From positions 1 through 64,000 of the forward strand of contig JBAZEO010000004.1 of assembly GCA_041653935.1 (NCBI GenBank): a stretch of DNA of 64,000 nucleotides, written 5' to 3'. Numbering within the stretch: position 1 is the first letter of the stretch; each line of letters begins with the position of its first letter. Of the stretch, positions 18,401 through 27,148 are shown piece after piece. The notes beneath the pieces are model-generated. The model was not told the origin of the DNA and made no database searches. It saw only the letters and a program-made list of their open reading frames with translations. Made by a program: the position numbers and the translations under genes. This DNA is from JAYEHL01 sp041653935 (GTDB lineage: Bacteria > Chloroflexota > Dehalococcoidia > E44-bin15).

Positions 18401-19354
18401 TCTAGGGCCATCGTGGAGTCATTAAGGGACGAGGGATATTCTAACGTGACTGCCGATGAGGCAAGGAAGATAGCGGAATTCCCTGTAGGCGAGAGACGGG
18501 AGGCGTATGAGAGCCTCAAGTACCAGAAGGACCTCAAGAGGGCATCCGCCGAGATGTCTTCCTACGACGTCACGGGTGCTGCCGCGTTCGCGGTGGTCCC
18601 AAGGCCGTCTGAGGGAAGCTATTGGATAGAGATGCGTGCCGCGCTTGACCAGCTGGAAGTGGCGTTAGCATCTGAAATAAACCCCATTGACAGGAATGCC
18701 GTCATGAGGGCTACCAACCAGGTGGACAGGCTCGCCGAGATCTCCAAGATAGTCAGGAAGAAGGCCAAAGACATGGAGATCGACGCCAGGGAGCGCCTGA
18801 CGAGACTGGCCGACGACATGGATGCCGAAGTCGAGATCAATAGGGAATACGAGAGGATGCGCCTGGATCGCCTTGAAAAAGGAGAGGCTTCCAGCAGGGA
18901 AGCCGAGTATTTCCTGATCACCGGCAACGTCAGGGCCATGGCCGACAGGTGGGAGAACCTGGCCTTCAGGGACTTCAACGAGATGGTGGCGGGGGCAGTC
19001 AAGTCCAGGCGCATTACTGGCAGGGAGGCAACGGCCCTAAGGGGATACCAGAAGGCCAAGGTCAGGGAGACGCGCGATGCCGTATCCAGGATAGGCATCG
19101 ATGAGATGAAGGTCGCCATATCAACCGATGCCGGATTGGGCAAGAAGTTCAAGAGGCACGCGAATGCCGCGTTGGGGGAAAAATGGAGAGACGACATGCT
19201 CTTGGATCCTGACCTGTCAAATACCGAAAGGATCCTGCTGTTAGAGCTCCGCAAGAAAGTCCTTGACGATCCCATGCAGAGGGAACTCGACATCGAGAAC
19301 GAAAGGGCAAGAAACGCAGGGTGCACTTACGGTCCCGCTGCGATCATCAACTAG
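15476..19354 (+). CDS. Giant virion protein with N-terminal HNH-like nuclease motif, 1,292 aa
   Basis: Near the N-terminus is a motif that fits an HNH endonuclease: Leu-Glu-His110 followed by AVPVWLGGTSELPN124 and SGHis133-EKKTAVE. His110, Asn124 and His133 match the three signature positions, and the GG and NL residues match the usual linker. Further on are Gly/Ala-rich, weakly hydrophobic segments (residues ~295-370 and ~400-430) and a long highly charged helical C-terminal half (residues ~1,030-1,250). No other catalytic domain is visible. The gene sits in the large virion protein series, 12 bp after the previous gene. A nuclease carried in the particle and ejected with the DNA is an inference; a self-standing HNH function in packaging is an alternative. 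Confidence 0.65.
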   Translation: MKMTFEQSVRMRNLLSGRKFQTPLAEPPVDVPLAKTKERRTKPTGPFDVPDQPWEVKGDDKSMTYNVQSGMPGSFTPSPPNTVVPSIRPSQGFKKIVKPYNRGSGTELEHAVPVWLGGTSELPNLVNMSKSGHEKKTAVEAVGWTLWNAQLQDPEKFGKMIKDEIGYEISIPELRAKSIVMSNDPNTFDVSGLFSKGYDSSMIYDLPGKTTEDQVELAIKTWKKWHRPLSERTTWEKVKEAAHAFWLIMPGRDLLGDMSKTDRDVLDDVKSTVSGWTEDKFGDNIVSSTAKGVVSGATLGSVAPELSEFEEEHPLQMLAGRTAGELVGSSAYFHFGGKLLGKAVSPLFKIADKAKKVSGLAATGEKLKWYVNALDDLSGNADKLVTLVMKDLNKAEKALSLARKAQHVVTTMGTFAFVGQAYAVDDRLPEIEARYNRLKLDTALGLVQVALPGGFLRGGYGTKPTGAETGLLGTPKGSSIIGRLNPWNSEAASGLAGMNLTGRANALGLSFMGNSVAEFMLSDANAMEAMQSALVMTAMHGLGTVSRTPDASLVVRSRAIELIRARTPRSYESLVTGKSSPDSFRVESTAELVSSYEAAGMTPEASAELLSGRVAAEWEVAYRLHPTDEAARNQYMSERYVTILREEISRSGMAAVTGKADADAAYSSVVDAVEAPQDTNRAIVELEAAKTMPTEEAKSLGLVSGDGKLNLSVRYFAERDTTGSLVIKAVRDDGTTFPVNRLTGRAAQDFNEATGSAKITEVLPIRFSDESGKTTISVAPTEESISKIIPLNDAYDVAVSSLKELRGQPDIPVTDFSRIDVLNDLSLSGLNKTTANELSNAISTLYRTSVGNDPAAFQKAIANVHAKAGVEVPWYYKTAKYVANRDANRVIGEVMAAVGKQGTKTSPIRAEYIRSVARMATSRPPADGGAKATGEVISSATKAVKAVTRGAKFDNAMDTDLSYGFQDRKSDITERSRAIVESLRDEGYSNVTADEARKIAEFPVGERREAYESLKYQKDLKRASAEMSSYDVTGAAAFAVVPRPSEGSYWIEMRAALDQLEVALASEINPIDRNAVMRATNQVDRLAEISKIVRKKAKDMEIDARERLTRLADDMDAEVEINREYERMRLDRLEKGEASSREAEYFLITGNVRAMADRWENLAFRDFNEMVAGAVKSRRITGREATALRGYQKAKVRETRDAVSRIGIDEMKVAISTDAGLGKKFKRHANAALGEKWRDDMLLDPDLSNTERILLLELRKKVLDDPMQRELDIENERARNAGCTYGPAAIIN

Positions 19355-19360
19355 AGTGAT

Positions 19361-22300
19361 ATGCCAAAAATAGAATGTCCAGAGATCCTGGGAAACATCA
19401 GGGAGATATCGGAACGTAACGCCAAGGAGAAGGATAAGTTAGACGCGATAATGGGCGATCTGCTTGGTTTTGACGTACCCAAGGCACGGGCCGGGGGTAA
19501 CGAAAGGCCAACCGTAAGGATGGTTCCCCTACCGGCGGATGACATCGCCAGCTTACCTGACGTCGGCAAGAAGATTGCCGACGTGGTTTCAGATAACAGG
19601 AATACGAAAACCCTTCCGGAAGTGATCAGCGAGATCCCCAAGGATAAGGCCTACCTCTATGACGCCGTCCCGAAGGGACATTCCGTCACGGTGACTGATC
19701 CGGTCACGGGGGAAAAACGGCCGGAGACGGTACTGTACGGCGAGGAGGTCATGAAGGACGCGGCAACCATCATCGCCGAGGGATCCAAGTCCGGAAAGTC
19801 CATCAAGGAGATCGATGACGGGGTTATGGGCATGATCTACAAGACCTATCCGGAGACTGTCCCACAGTACCTTTCCCAGAAGTTCGGCATCGCCCGGGCA
19901 AGTTCAGACCGCTTGACTGCCGAGTTCCTGAGCAGGTCGTTCGCCACCGTAGCCCCTGAGAGGGTGACGGCCATGATGAACGGCGGAGTCGTAAAAGGAG
20001 AGTTCAATTATCATGAGCTTCATGCGCTCAACGATTCCCAGCTCAACAATGTCGCCCAGCAGCTGAGCACGGAGATGACCAGACTGCTCTCGGAGATAGG
20101 AACCCTTAGGAACATCGCCGAAAAGGCCAAGTCAGGAAGCAGGGGCGGGACCAGGGGAATCAGCAAGGCCAATGTGCTCGAGGCCAAGTTACCGCCAGAA
20201 CTCCTTGACGCCCTTGATCCGGGTCAGAGAAGCAGGTATCACGTGGCGTACAACAGGCTGATGAAAAACAGCGGAGGAAAAAAAGGCGTAGGCAGGTCAA
20301 TCATGGAGGTCGTAAAGGCCAAGAACCTTTTGGATTCTAAAACATCCTCGTTCAGGGACTTGGGCATATCCTCATCCATTGAACATCCGATCTACAACCC
20401 CGATGAGGCGCTTGCCAGCATGGCGAGATCATTTGGCGAGTTCGATTACCTGGGAGCCAGGCTGAGAAAGGCCATCGACGACGGGCATCCTGCCGTGACC
20501 GAGTTCCTCGACCCTGAATCAGGCATGACGCCAAACCAGTTGCTTGAGCAGATAGACAAGACCGACAAGGTCAGGATAACCCAGGCGATGGAGTCGGCCC
20601 CATCCGTGGAGATAAACGCCAGGAACATCGCCAGCAGAAGGGCAGGGAATGTCACCACCGAGAAGATGGCGGTTGGCAAGACGGCTGAGGGCCCGAAGAA
20701 GACTGCCCCGCAAAAAGCCTCCCTAAAGGACTACTTTACCGGTGATGAGATCGAGGAGTTCAGGGTTTCAGTCGAGAATCGCGTAGCCGTCATGCCTAAG
20801 GATACCCTCATGAAGACCCACCTCATGGAGATGGAACTTAACGAGATGGAGAACGCGTTTTTCGACCGCGTCAAGAACAGGCTGTACAACTCTAGGCGAA
20901 ATTACGGTGGAAAGAAAAAGTCGACGGCATCTTCTCAAGTCACGATAAACCCCTTCGACCTGGTCGACCTTCGCTTCGAGCTGAGGAAGGTCGCGGCCGA
21001 TACGATCGACAAGGCAACAGGCCCCGGGTTCGTCGAGAGCGAGCAGGCCAACAGGCTCTCGTCCATGCTGAGGGAAGTCATAACGCCGAAGCAGATGAAG
21101 GAGACCCTCGACAGGTACATCAGTACCGTAAACCCAGACCTCGAGACCGTGGCCGCTTACAGGGTATTCGAGAGGATGTATGACTCTGGGGAGATAACAG
21201 GCACCAGGAGAGAGTGGGAGGACATAGTGAACCTCCAGAAACCGGGAGCCTATCCCATCCAGTCCGACAGGGTGCTGATGAGCACCCTCCCGAAGGAAAC
21301 GAGGGACATGTTCGATGACATCTACGCTAGGGTAGGACGGTTCGAGAGCGGCTACACGATCACCGAGGATGGGATAAGGAAGAGGTACCGCACTGAAGTT
21401 GACGGCAAGCCAGAACCGATCGTCGCCAGGAAGGTCAGCCGAGCCCTTTCAGAGCTGATACTCAACAACAGGATCACCACCGACTTCAAGGCCAAGTGGG
21501 TCACCCCGAACCCTGAAGGCCAGTACCTGAGCAACGATCTCGTGCGCCTTTACCTGAACGCCAAGAGGGGCCAGGCAGGCAGCGAGAGGCTCGTCGATTA
21601 CGGTGGCACTACCATTGACGTCGGCCACGGCAAGGTAACCGACAAGAGGAACTGGTCAAAGAGGGAAGATACCTACGAGACCGAGGCGGCCTTCACCGTC
21701 AACGGCAGTGACATCACGGCGACGTTCACTGGCATCGGCGGGGAGAGGGTAACGAGCAATTTCAGGCTTGACTTCAGGGAGGCCATCGACAAGGTGATCG
21801 TGACATACGACCCTGCAGGTAAGTACCACGTCACCGCATACCGCGAGATTCCCGGGGGGTCGCGCAGGAAGAGCCTGTACGATTCGCTCAGCGCCGACGA
21901 GTGGGAGGACAGGTGGGATTACCTCAAGGCTGATGACGATGTCGCGATCGCCGACGTCACAAGGAAAATTGACGAGAGCGGGAAGGTCGTCACCTCCGAG
22001 GGATGGCTATCCCGCATCCTGAACAAAAAGGCCCTGGTCAACGACGGTATAGACAAGAGGACGGCAGCGATTTTTGCAAGGCGGGCGCTCCGGTCCGTAA
22101 CAGACGAGAAGGTCATGTCAAAGCCCATAGTCGAGCAGATGACGCTGTTCAACAACGGATTGTACGAGAGAGGCTTCAGGCTGCCGGATGAATTGCCGAA
22201 CGAGCCGGAATGGCTGACTAACCTCAGGGCGATAAGGAAGGTTATCGGAGACCGCGAGACTTACATGACCCAAGAGCCTGACCCGACACAACCTACGTCG

Positions 22301-25300
22301 TTCGGGCCGAACGACACGAAAGTCAACGTAAGGAACCTGTTCGAGAGGCTTAAGCCCAAGGTTCAGGAAGAGGTCAGGTCCCTTCGTCTTGCCCATGAGA
22401 AGGGGTACCTTGCCGAGGACACTCCAATTACCTTAGCCATAGGTGAAGCCGTCAAGGCGACTGAGGGGAAGGAACTTGGGGTCATAAGGGATGCCATCCG
22501 GCAGGCCATCGAGAAGGCCGAACCGGACCATGCTGAAAACGTCCGTGTAGTGACCATGCAGGCCCTTCTTGAGGGTAAATCGATAGATCACGTTGCGAAG
22601 GTCGCGAGGGAAGGGTATAAGGTCAAGCTGGATAACGAGATCGAGAAGTACATGCAGTACGGTGACGATGCGTACCTGTCGGACAAGTCACGCGAGTATG
22701 TCGAGGATTACCGCAATTACTTCAGCAAGGAGGCCCTGTCGGAGATTGGGGCCGTCCAACGGGCAGACGCGGAGGATGGCGATGCCGGTTCAGCCGCAAG
22801 CGACAGGACGCTCTCGAGATACGAGGAAGCAGCGAGCAGGGGAGTCGAGATCGAGACCGTCAATGATGAGGGCAAGCCCTCCGGAGCTATCGGCATGAAC
22901 GTGATCGACGGGGAATCCACGATGTTCAGTGGGGAGACCAGCCTGGTCGATACCTATTTCATTGATACCGTCCCCGGGCTTAGGAAATGGCTGGACGGAA
23001 ACAACATGGTAGCGGAAGCGGAAGGCAGGGCCATGTCGAAACTCGAGGACACGATCGCCTCCAGGATAACCGGTGATGACAGCATGATCAGGCTCGATGA
23101 GGCCTTGACCCGGGCAGATACCGAATCCAGCCTTGAGGCTCGCGCTGAAAAGTGGAACGAGGGAATGAAGCCGATGGACAGGGCCAGCAGGGAACTGGAC
23201 GATAACCCGGCTCATCCGCTCCGGATGCTTTCCGGCAATTCCGGCATGTTCTCCCGTGAAGTGGCAGCATCCGACGCGAGAGTCGCGATAAGAGAATCCA
23301 CCGGGGAAACGCAGGATTACGCCAACGTGAACATCATAGAGAGAATGATGTCAGAGATGGAACCGCCCCTCGGAGCGGACATGAAACCGCTGGTCATGCC
23401 TCTTGATGGAATGCGTCCAGACTATTACGCGACAGCCATCAGTTCCCCGGGGGAGCACGGCCTGACGCAGCTGCTCATGACAGGTGAGGGACGTGAATGG
23501 TCAGCCAGGGTCATGAGGTGGAAGCCGCTTGCCGACGTGTTCTACCCTGAGTTCAGGGTAGCTAGGCTGAAGAACGCCCGAGACCCATTCGACAGTGCCG
23601 TGCGCACGATTTCCGAATACTTGTACGGCGGCAAGGGCATCGAGAACATGGGGAGGGATGTTATAAAAAGGGAAAACGGTGAGGAAGCAGTCTCGACGAA
23701 GCCCGACAACGTATCTGGGCTGCTGGACGATGCCATCGCATCTGCCGTGATCTACGGCGTGAAGAAAGGCATGGTTGACGGCAGGTATATGGTCACCCTT
23801 GACGAGTCAAACGGCGGCAGGTTCCTCAAGGAGTCTGACTTCGGCAGGGACGGGATCATAAGGAAGTCTGCCGTGATGCCTGAAACTCTACGGGAGAAGG
23901 CTGACAGCCATGGGGCTGCCAATCCGGAGTGGCTGGCAAGCCTGAACGATTCCATTGCCTCTGGGGACATGGCGAAGGCGTATGACCTGCTCATCTCCGC
24001 TCCGTTTGGCAAGACGCCTGTTGAGGTTGCCTGGATGCGTGATGCCGAGCGGCTTTCCGGCCTGGTTAAGCTTGTCGTTAATGCGGACAGAGCGGGCATC
24101 AACCCAACGGATCTTTTCCTCAAGGCTACCGAGCTGGGCGAGAGAAGGGCAAGGCTGTTCGGAGACGAAGCGACACGGCTAGAGGACACAAGCTACAGCA
24201 GGGAGAAGTCGTCAGAATGGCGTGCCAAGCTGTTGGACATCAGGAAAGGGGAGGGCAGCGGGCCGCGACAAGATAGTCAAAGCGTTTTACTAAAGGCAAC
24301 CGAAGAGCAAAAGAAACTCGCTATAGACCTTGATCGACACCTTGATGGCGAAGTGACGCTCAAAGACGAGGAAATCTCCAGGATACGCTCCAGGATGGAC
24401 GAGCTCCAGAGGGAAATCGATACCGAGATGGACAGGAGAGGGGCAGGGAAGGGTCTCGGAGTCAAGGCGACACGGCTAGAGAGCGTAAGATCCAGCGGGG
24501 AGAAGCCGTCAGAGCGGCCCGCCAATCAACCGGAAGAGAGCCTTAGAGACGTGATAAGCCTTGCCCTCGATGTCAGCGACGGGAACGAGGCTGCAGCGAA
24601 AAACCTCGTTGATGCCGTCAGAGGACGTCCGGAGATGACAAGGGAGGCTGACAAAGTCCTCAGGGACATGTCAGATGCCCTCGAGAAGGACATCTCCCGC
24701 ATGAGGAATGCCGGGGAGGACGGTGAGGCTGCCCGCCTCGCCAAGGTGAAGGATACCGTAGACGGAACCAACGACACGATAAGGAGGCCGTTCGTCGAAA
24801 GCCTGCCCAAGGGCACGAAGGTCAGGTACCCGACTAAAGAGAATAAACTGAAGGTCGAGAACATCTCCGACAGGATCATCGAGACGACTGGCGAGGCCAC
24901 GGTGGCGTCTCCTGAGGTCATCGAGGCCCAGAACGCGGGAACGGTCAAGGCGAGGGTCGCCGCGACCGTCAGCCAAGTGAAGGCCCATAAGGTCAACTTC
25001 CCTAAGGAGTACGCCGTCGTCGACATCGAGACGAACGCCAGGAAGATGGATGACCCCGACGCCAAGATCAAGCAGATCGGCGGCGTCGTGGTGAAGGACG
25101 GGAAGGAGGTCAGGAGGTTCGACTTTCGGATAGACGAGGAACTTGCCGGCACTGACCGCAGCAACCGGATGGCGGAAGTCCTGGACGGTTTCGAGAAGGA
25201 GACGTCGGGGCTCCCCGTCGTCGGCCACAACTTCTTCCGTTTCGATGCCCCGTTCATCGCCATGGAAGCCAAGAGGATCGGCAGGGCCGCCCCGAAGGAG

Positions 25301-25732
25301 ATAACCGATCCCGACAACATCTATGACACAGGGTTCCTTTACCTGGGTCTGAAGGAGGGTGTCTACAAGGACGACGTAATGTCCTTGGGCGACTTCTACA
25401 ACCTGATGGGCAGCAACAGGTCCGGTAACTGGGCGCTGCAGCATCTTAAGGATCACCTGCTCACCAGGCTGGGCCACATGACTGCCGAGGAGGGGACGGC
25501 CCTCGAGGCCCATGAGGCCGTGGGAGATTCCATCGTAACGTGGAAGCTCCTCCAGTTCCTTGAGGCCGAGAACGCCAAGAGGTCCGCGGGGGAGAAGGGC
25601 ACGGACCTGGAAGAGGTGACCAGGCTCATCCAGGAGGCTAAGGCCGGCGAGGAGGCTGAGGCCAGGAGAAAGAGGGGCGAAGATGTCTTCGCGTCTTTCG
25701 CCAGGATGGTCAGGGAAAAGGCAGGAGAATAG
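19361..25732 (+). CDS. Giant virion protein with C-terminal DEDDh exonuclease domain, 2,123 aa
   Basis: The longest gene in the window. Residues ~1,880-2,090 form a DnaQ/RNase T-type exonuclease: Exo I as Asp1888-Ile-Glu1890-Thr, Exo II as His1956-NFFRF-Asp1962, and Exo III as His2051-EAVG-Asp2056. All five expected DEDDh residues are present. The other ~1,880 residues are largely charged helix with no recognised domain. Such exonucleases remove nucleotides 3' to 5' from DNA or RNA and are normally small separate proteins or polymerase parts; a C-terminal fusion to a giant protein in a virion operon is unusual. It is the last gene before the convergent terminator. Packaging in the particle is inferred from position, size and company. 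Confidence 0.75.
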   Translation: MPKIECPEILGNIREISERNAKEKDKLDAIMGDLLGFDVPKARAGGNERPTVRMVPLPADDIASLPDVGKKIADVVSDNRNTKTLPEVISEIPKDKAYLYDAVPKGHSVTVTDPVTGEKRPETVLYGEEVMKDAATIIAEGSKSGKSIKEIDDGVMGMIYKTYPETVPQYLSQKFGIARASSDRLTAEFLSRSFATVAPERVTAMMNGGVVKGEFNYHELHALNDSQLNNVAQQLSTEMTRLLSEIGTLRNIAEKAKSGSRGGTRGISKANVLEAKLPPELLDALDPGQRSRYHVAYNRLMKNSGGKKGVGRSIMEVVKAKNLLDSKTSSFRDLGISSSIEHPIYNPDEALASMARSFGEFDYLGARLRKAIDDGHPAVTEFLDPESGMTPNQLLEQIDKTDKVRITQAMESAPSVEINARNIASRRAGNVTTEKMAVGKTAEGPKKTAPQKASLKDYFTGDEIEEFRVSVENRVAVMPKDTLMKTHLMEMELNEMENAFFDRVKNRLYNSRRNYGGKKKSTASSQVTINPFDLVDLRFELRKVAADTIDKATGPGFVESEQANRLSSMLREVITPKQMKETLDRYISTVNPDLETVAAYRVFERMYDSGEITGTRREWEDIVNLQKPGAYPIQSDRVLMSTLPKETRDMFDDIYARVGRFESGYTITEDGIRKRYRTEVDGKPEPIVARKVSRALSELILNNRITTDFKAKWVTPNPEGQYLSNDLVRLYLNAKRGQAGSERLVDYGGTTIDVGHGKVTDKRNWSKREDTYETEAAFTVNGSDITATFTGIGGERVTSNFRLDFREAIDKVIVTYDPAGKYHVTAYREIPGGSRRKSLYDSLSADEWEDRWDYLKADDDVAIADVTRKIDESGKVVTSEGWLSRILNKKALVNDGIDKRTAAIFARRALRSVTDEKVMSKPIVEQMTLFNNGLYERGFRLPDELPNEPEWLTNLRAIRKVIGDRETYMTQEPDPTQPTSFGPNDTKVNVRNLFERLKPKVQEEVRSLRLAHEKGYLAEDTPITLAIGEAVKATEGKELGVIRDAIRQAIEKAEPDHAENVRVVTMQALLEGKSIDHVAKVAREGYKVKLDNEIEKYMQYGDDAYLSDKSREYVEDYRNYFSKEALSEIGAVQRADAEDGDAGSAASDRTLSRYEEAASRGVEIETVNDEGKPSGAIGMNVIDGESTMFSGETSLVDTYFIDTVPGLRKWLDGNNMVAEAEGRAMSKLEDTIASRITGDDSMIRLDEALTRADTESSLEARAEKWNEGMKPMDRASRELDDNPAHPLRMLSGNSGMFSREVAASDARVAIRESTGETQDYANVNIIERMMSEMEPPLGADMKPLVMPLDGMRPDYYATAISSPGEHGLTQLLMTGEGREWSARVMRWKPLADVFYPEFRVARLKNARDPFDSAVRTISEYLYGGKGIENMGRDVIKRENGEEAVSTKPDNVSGLLDDAIASAVIYGVKKGMVDGRYMVTLDESNGGRFLKESDFGRDGIIRKSAVMPETLREKADSHGAANPEWLASLNDSIASGDMAKAYDLLISAPFGKTPVEVAWMRDAERLSGLVKLVVNADRAGINPTDLFLKATELGERRARLFGDEATRLEDTSYSREKSSEWRAKLLDIRKGEGSGPRQDSQSVLLKATEEQKKLAIDLDRHLDGEVTLKDEEISRIRSRMDELQREIDTEMDRRGAGKGLGVKATRLESVRSSGEKPSERPANQPEESLRDVISLALDVSDGNEAAAKNLVDAVRGRPEMTREADKVLRDMSDALEKDISRMRNAGEDGEAARLAKVKDTVDGTNDTIRRPFVESLPKGTKVRYPTKENKLKVENISDRIIETTGEATVASPEVIEAQNAGTVKARVAATVSQVKAHKVNFPKEYAVVDIETNARKMDDPDAKIKQIGGVVVKDGKEVRRFDFRIDEELAGTDRSNRMAEVLDGFEKETSGLPVVGHNFFRFDAPFIAMEAKRIGRAAPKEITDPDNIYDTGFLYLGLKEGVYKDDVMSLGDFYNLMGSNRSGNWALQHLKDHLLTRLGHMTAEEGTALEAHEAVGDSIVTWKLLQFLEAENAKRSAGEKGTDLEEVTRLIQEAKAGEEAEARRKRGEDVFASFARMVREKAGE

Positions 25733-25738
25733 CAAATC

Positions 25739-25782
25739 AAAAAAGCGCGTGACCCATAAGCCTCTTGGGTCCGCGCTTTTTT
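25739..25782. terminator. Bidirectional intrinsic terminator between convergent operons
   Basis: A near-perfect inverted repeat: A6-GCGCG-(T)-GACCCA at 25,739-25,756, a 9-base loop, then TGGGTC-CGCGC-T7 at 25,766-25,783. It gives a GC stem with a U tract on both strands and lies between the stop at 25,732 (plus) and the stop of the recombinase gene at 25,789 (minus). It should end transcription of both. Confidence 0.9.
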
Positions 25783-25788
25783 TAATCG

Positions 25789-26847
25789 CTATTTTTTCTT
25801 CGTGGCGTTGCCCTTCTTGGCTTGGGCGGGTGCGTCCCCATTCTGCGGAGCGTTGACTTCCTTGATGAAGGCCATCTCCGCATCGTAGATCTTCTTCCTG
25901 AGCTCGGCGTTCTCCTTGACTGCGGTGATCGCGGCTTCCCTGCCTATCGCTATCCTCTCGTCGCCGAAGTAATAGCTTGTCCCCCTCATCGTGACCACCC
26001 CATCCTCGAGCGCGGCGTCGATCATCTCCATGGCCATGTTGAAACCCCCCTTGAACATCATCTCCGTCTCGTACGTCCTGTAGGGCGTGGAGCACTTGTT
26101 CTTGGTGTTCTTGAGGGCGATCCTGATGCCGACCTTCTCCTGCCCGCTCTTGATGTCTTCCTTCTTCCTGCACTCTATCCTGATCGAGCTGTAGAACTCG
26201 ATGGCCTTTCCTCCGCTCGTGACCGTCTTCGGCCCGTACATGGACATGGTGTCGCGGAGCTGGTTGATCGCGAGGATCGTCGTGCCGGTACGGGCCATCA
26301 GCTGGATCGCCCTTCGCGCCCACTTGGAGACCAGACGCGCGCGAAGCGCCATGCTGTCCTTGCCCAGGTCCTCGTCGAACTCCTTCTGGGAGACGAGCGC
26401 GTCGATCGAGTCGATGACGATGAGGTCGATCGCGCCGGACTCGATCAGCTCGTTCACCGCGTCAAGGGCCGTCTCCCCTATCTCCGGGGAAAGGAACACC
26501 AGGCCCTTCGTGTCCAGTCCCACGTTGCGGGCGTACCGGGAGTCGAACGACTTCTCCATGTCGACGAGCGCGACCGTGCCGCCGCTCTTCTGGATCGACG
26601 CCGCTATCCACGAGCAGAGGACGCTCTTGCCGCCGGATGGCAGGCCGGCGACCTCGATGAGCTTGCCCTTCGGCAGCCCGCCTCCGGCCATCCTGGCGAA
26701 GCCGACGGACTCGATGTCCATCCAGGTCGGAACGACCTCCTCGCCCTCCTCGAGTATGGACGCGAAGTCGTCTTCCTTGTTGATCTTCCCCAGCGCGCTC
26801 ATGAGGGCCCGCTTCCTTTCCTCAGGAGTCATTTCTTCTTTTTGCAT
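25789..26847 (-). CDS. RecA/UvsX-like recombinase
   Basis: A 352-residue RecA-fold protein. The Walker A motif is GLPSGGKS (residues 68-75), departing from the bacterial GPESSGKT; Walker B is DLIVIDS around residue 145; NQLRDTM and TSGGKAIEFYSSIRIE match the RecA L2 region and following strand. It lacks much of the usual bacterial C-terminal domain and ends in a Lys/Ala-rich tail. It would coat single-stranded DNA and drive strand exchange and replication restart. It is the last gene of the leftward operon and its start overlaps the preceding small gene by 19 bp. Confidence 0.9.
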   Translation of the reverse strand: MQKEEMTPEERKRALMSALGKINKEDDFASILEEGEEVVPTWMDIESVGFARMAGGGLPKGKLIEVAGLPSGGKSVLCSWIAASIQKSGGTVALVDMEKSFDSRYARNVGLDTKGLVFLSPEIGETALDAVNELIESGAIDLIVIDSIDALVSQKEFDEDLGKDSMALRARLVSKWARRAIQLMARTGTTILAINQLRDTMSMYGPKTVTSGGKAIEFYSSIRIECRKKEDIKSGQEKVGIRIALKNTKNKCSTPYRTYETEMMFKGGFNMAMEMIDAALEDGVVTMRGTSYYFGDERIAIGREAAITAVKENAELRKKIYDAEMAFIKEVNAPQNGDAPAQAKKGNATKKK

Positions 26848-27140
26848 GTTTTCTTTCGTTTATTTTTCCTCTCCCCGAAGAACTGGTAGGTTCCGGTGTC
26901 CCTGACCTCCCTCATGCCTTTCCTGTGCGTCCACTTCGTGCCGTCGCAGTTGCTCGCGCAGACGACCTCCCGTGGGTACGCGAGCTCCAGCTCCTTCTTG
27001 CCTACCTGGAACGACTTGAGGACAGTCGCGGCCCCGCAGACGGCGCATGGGCTGTCCAGTAGCCCCTGTATCCGCTCTTCGTATACGGCGACCCTGTGGT
27101 CCCGGTCAAGGAAGTTCGGAGTGATTCCGTTGTTTTGCAT
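26829..27140 (-). CDS. Small zinc-ribbon-like protein
   Basis: The ATG at 27,140 is preferred: it follows the upstream stop (27,149) by 8 bp in an AAAGTTTT leader. A GTG further up would overlap that gene. The protein has CAVCGA and, 30-odd residues on, CASNC, a possible four-cysteine zinc site, and a very basic tail (NKRKKTCKKKK). It overlaps the recombinase start, so the two are translationally coupled. It may be a nucleic-acid-binding partner of the helicase or the recombinase; that is inference. Confidence 0.7.
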   Translation of the reverse strand: MQNNGITPNFLDRDHRVAVYEERIQGLLDSPCAVCGAATVLKSFQVGKKELELAYPREVVCASNCDGTKWTHRKGMREVRDTGTYQFFGERKNKRKKTCKKKK

Positions 27141-27148
27141 AAAACTTT

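Noticed and set aside
24671..26323. 550-aa minus-strand ORF crossing the convergent terminator
   Set aside because: It runs through the terminator and is antisense to the exonuclease domain and out of frame with the recombinase, both of which have clear motifs.
25822..26889. 355-aa plus-strand ORF opposite the recombinase
   Set aside because: Antisense shadow of a gene with all RecA motifs; composition is high in Arg, Gly and His as expected for a shadow.
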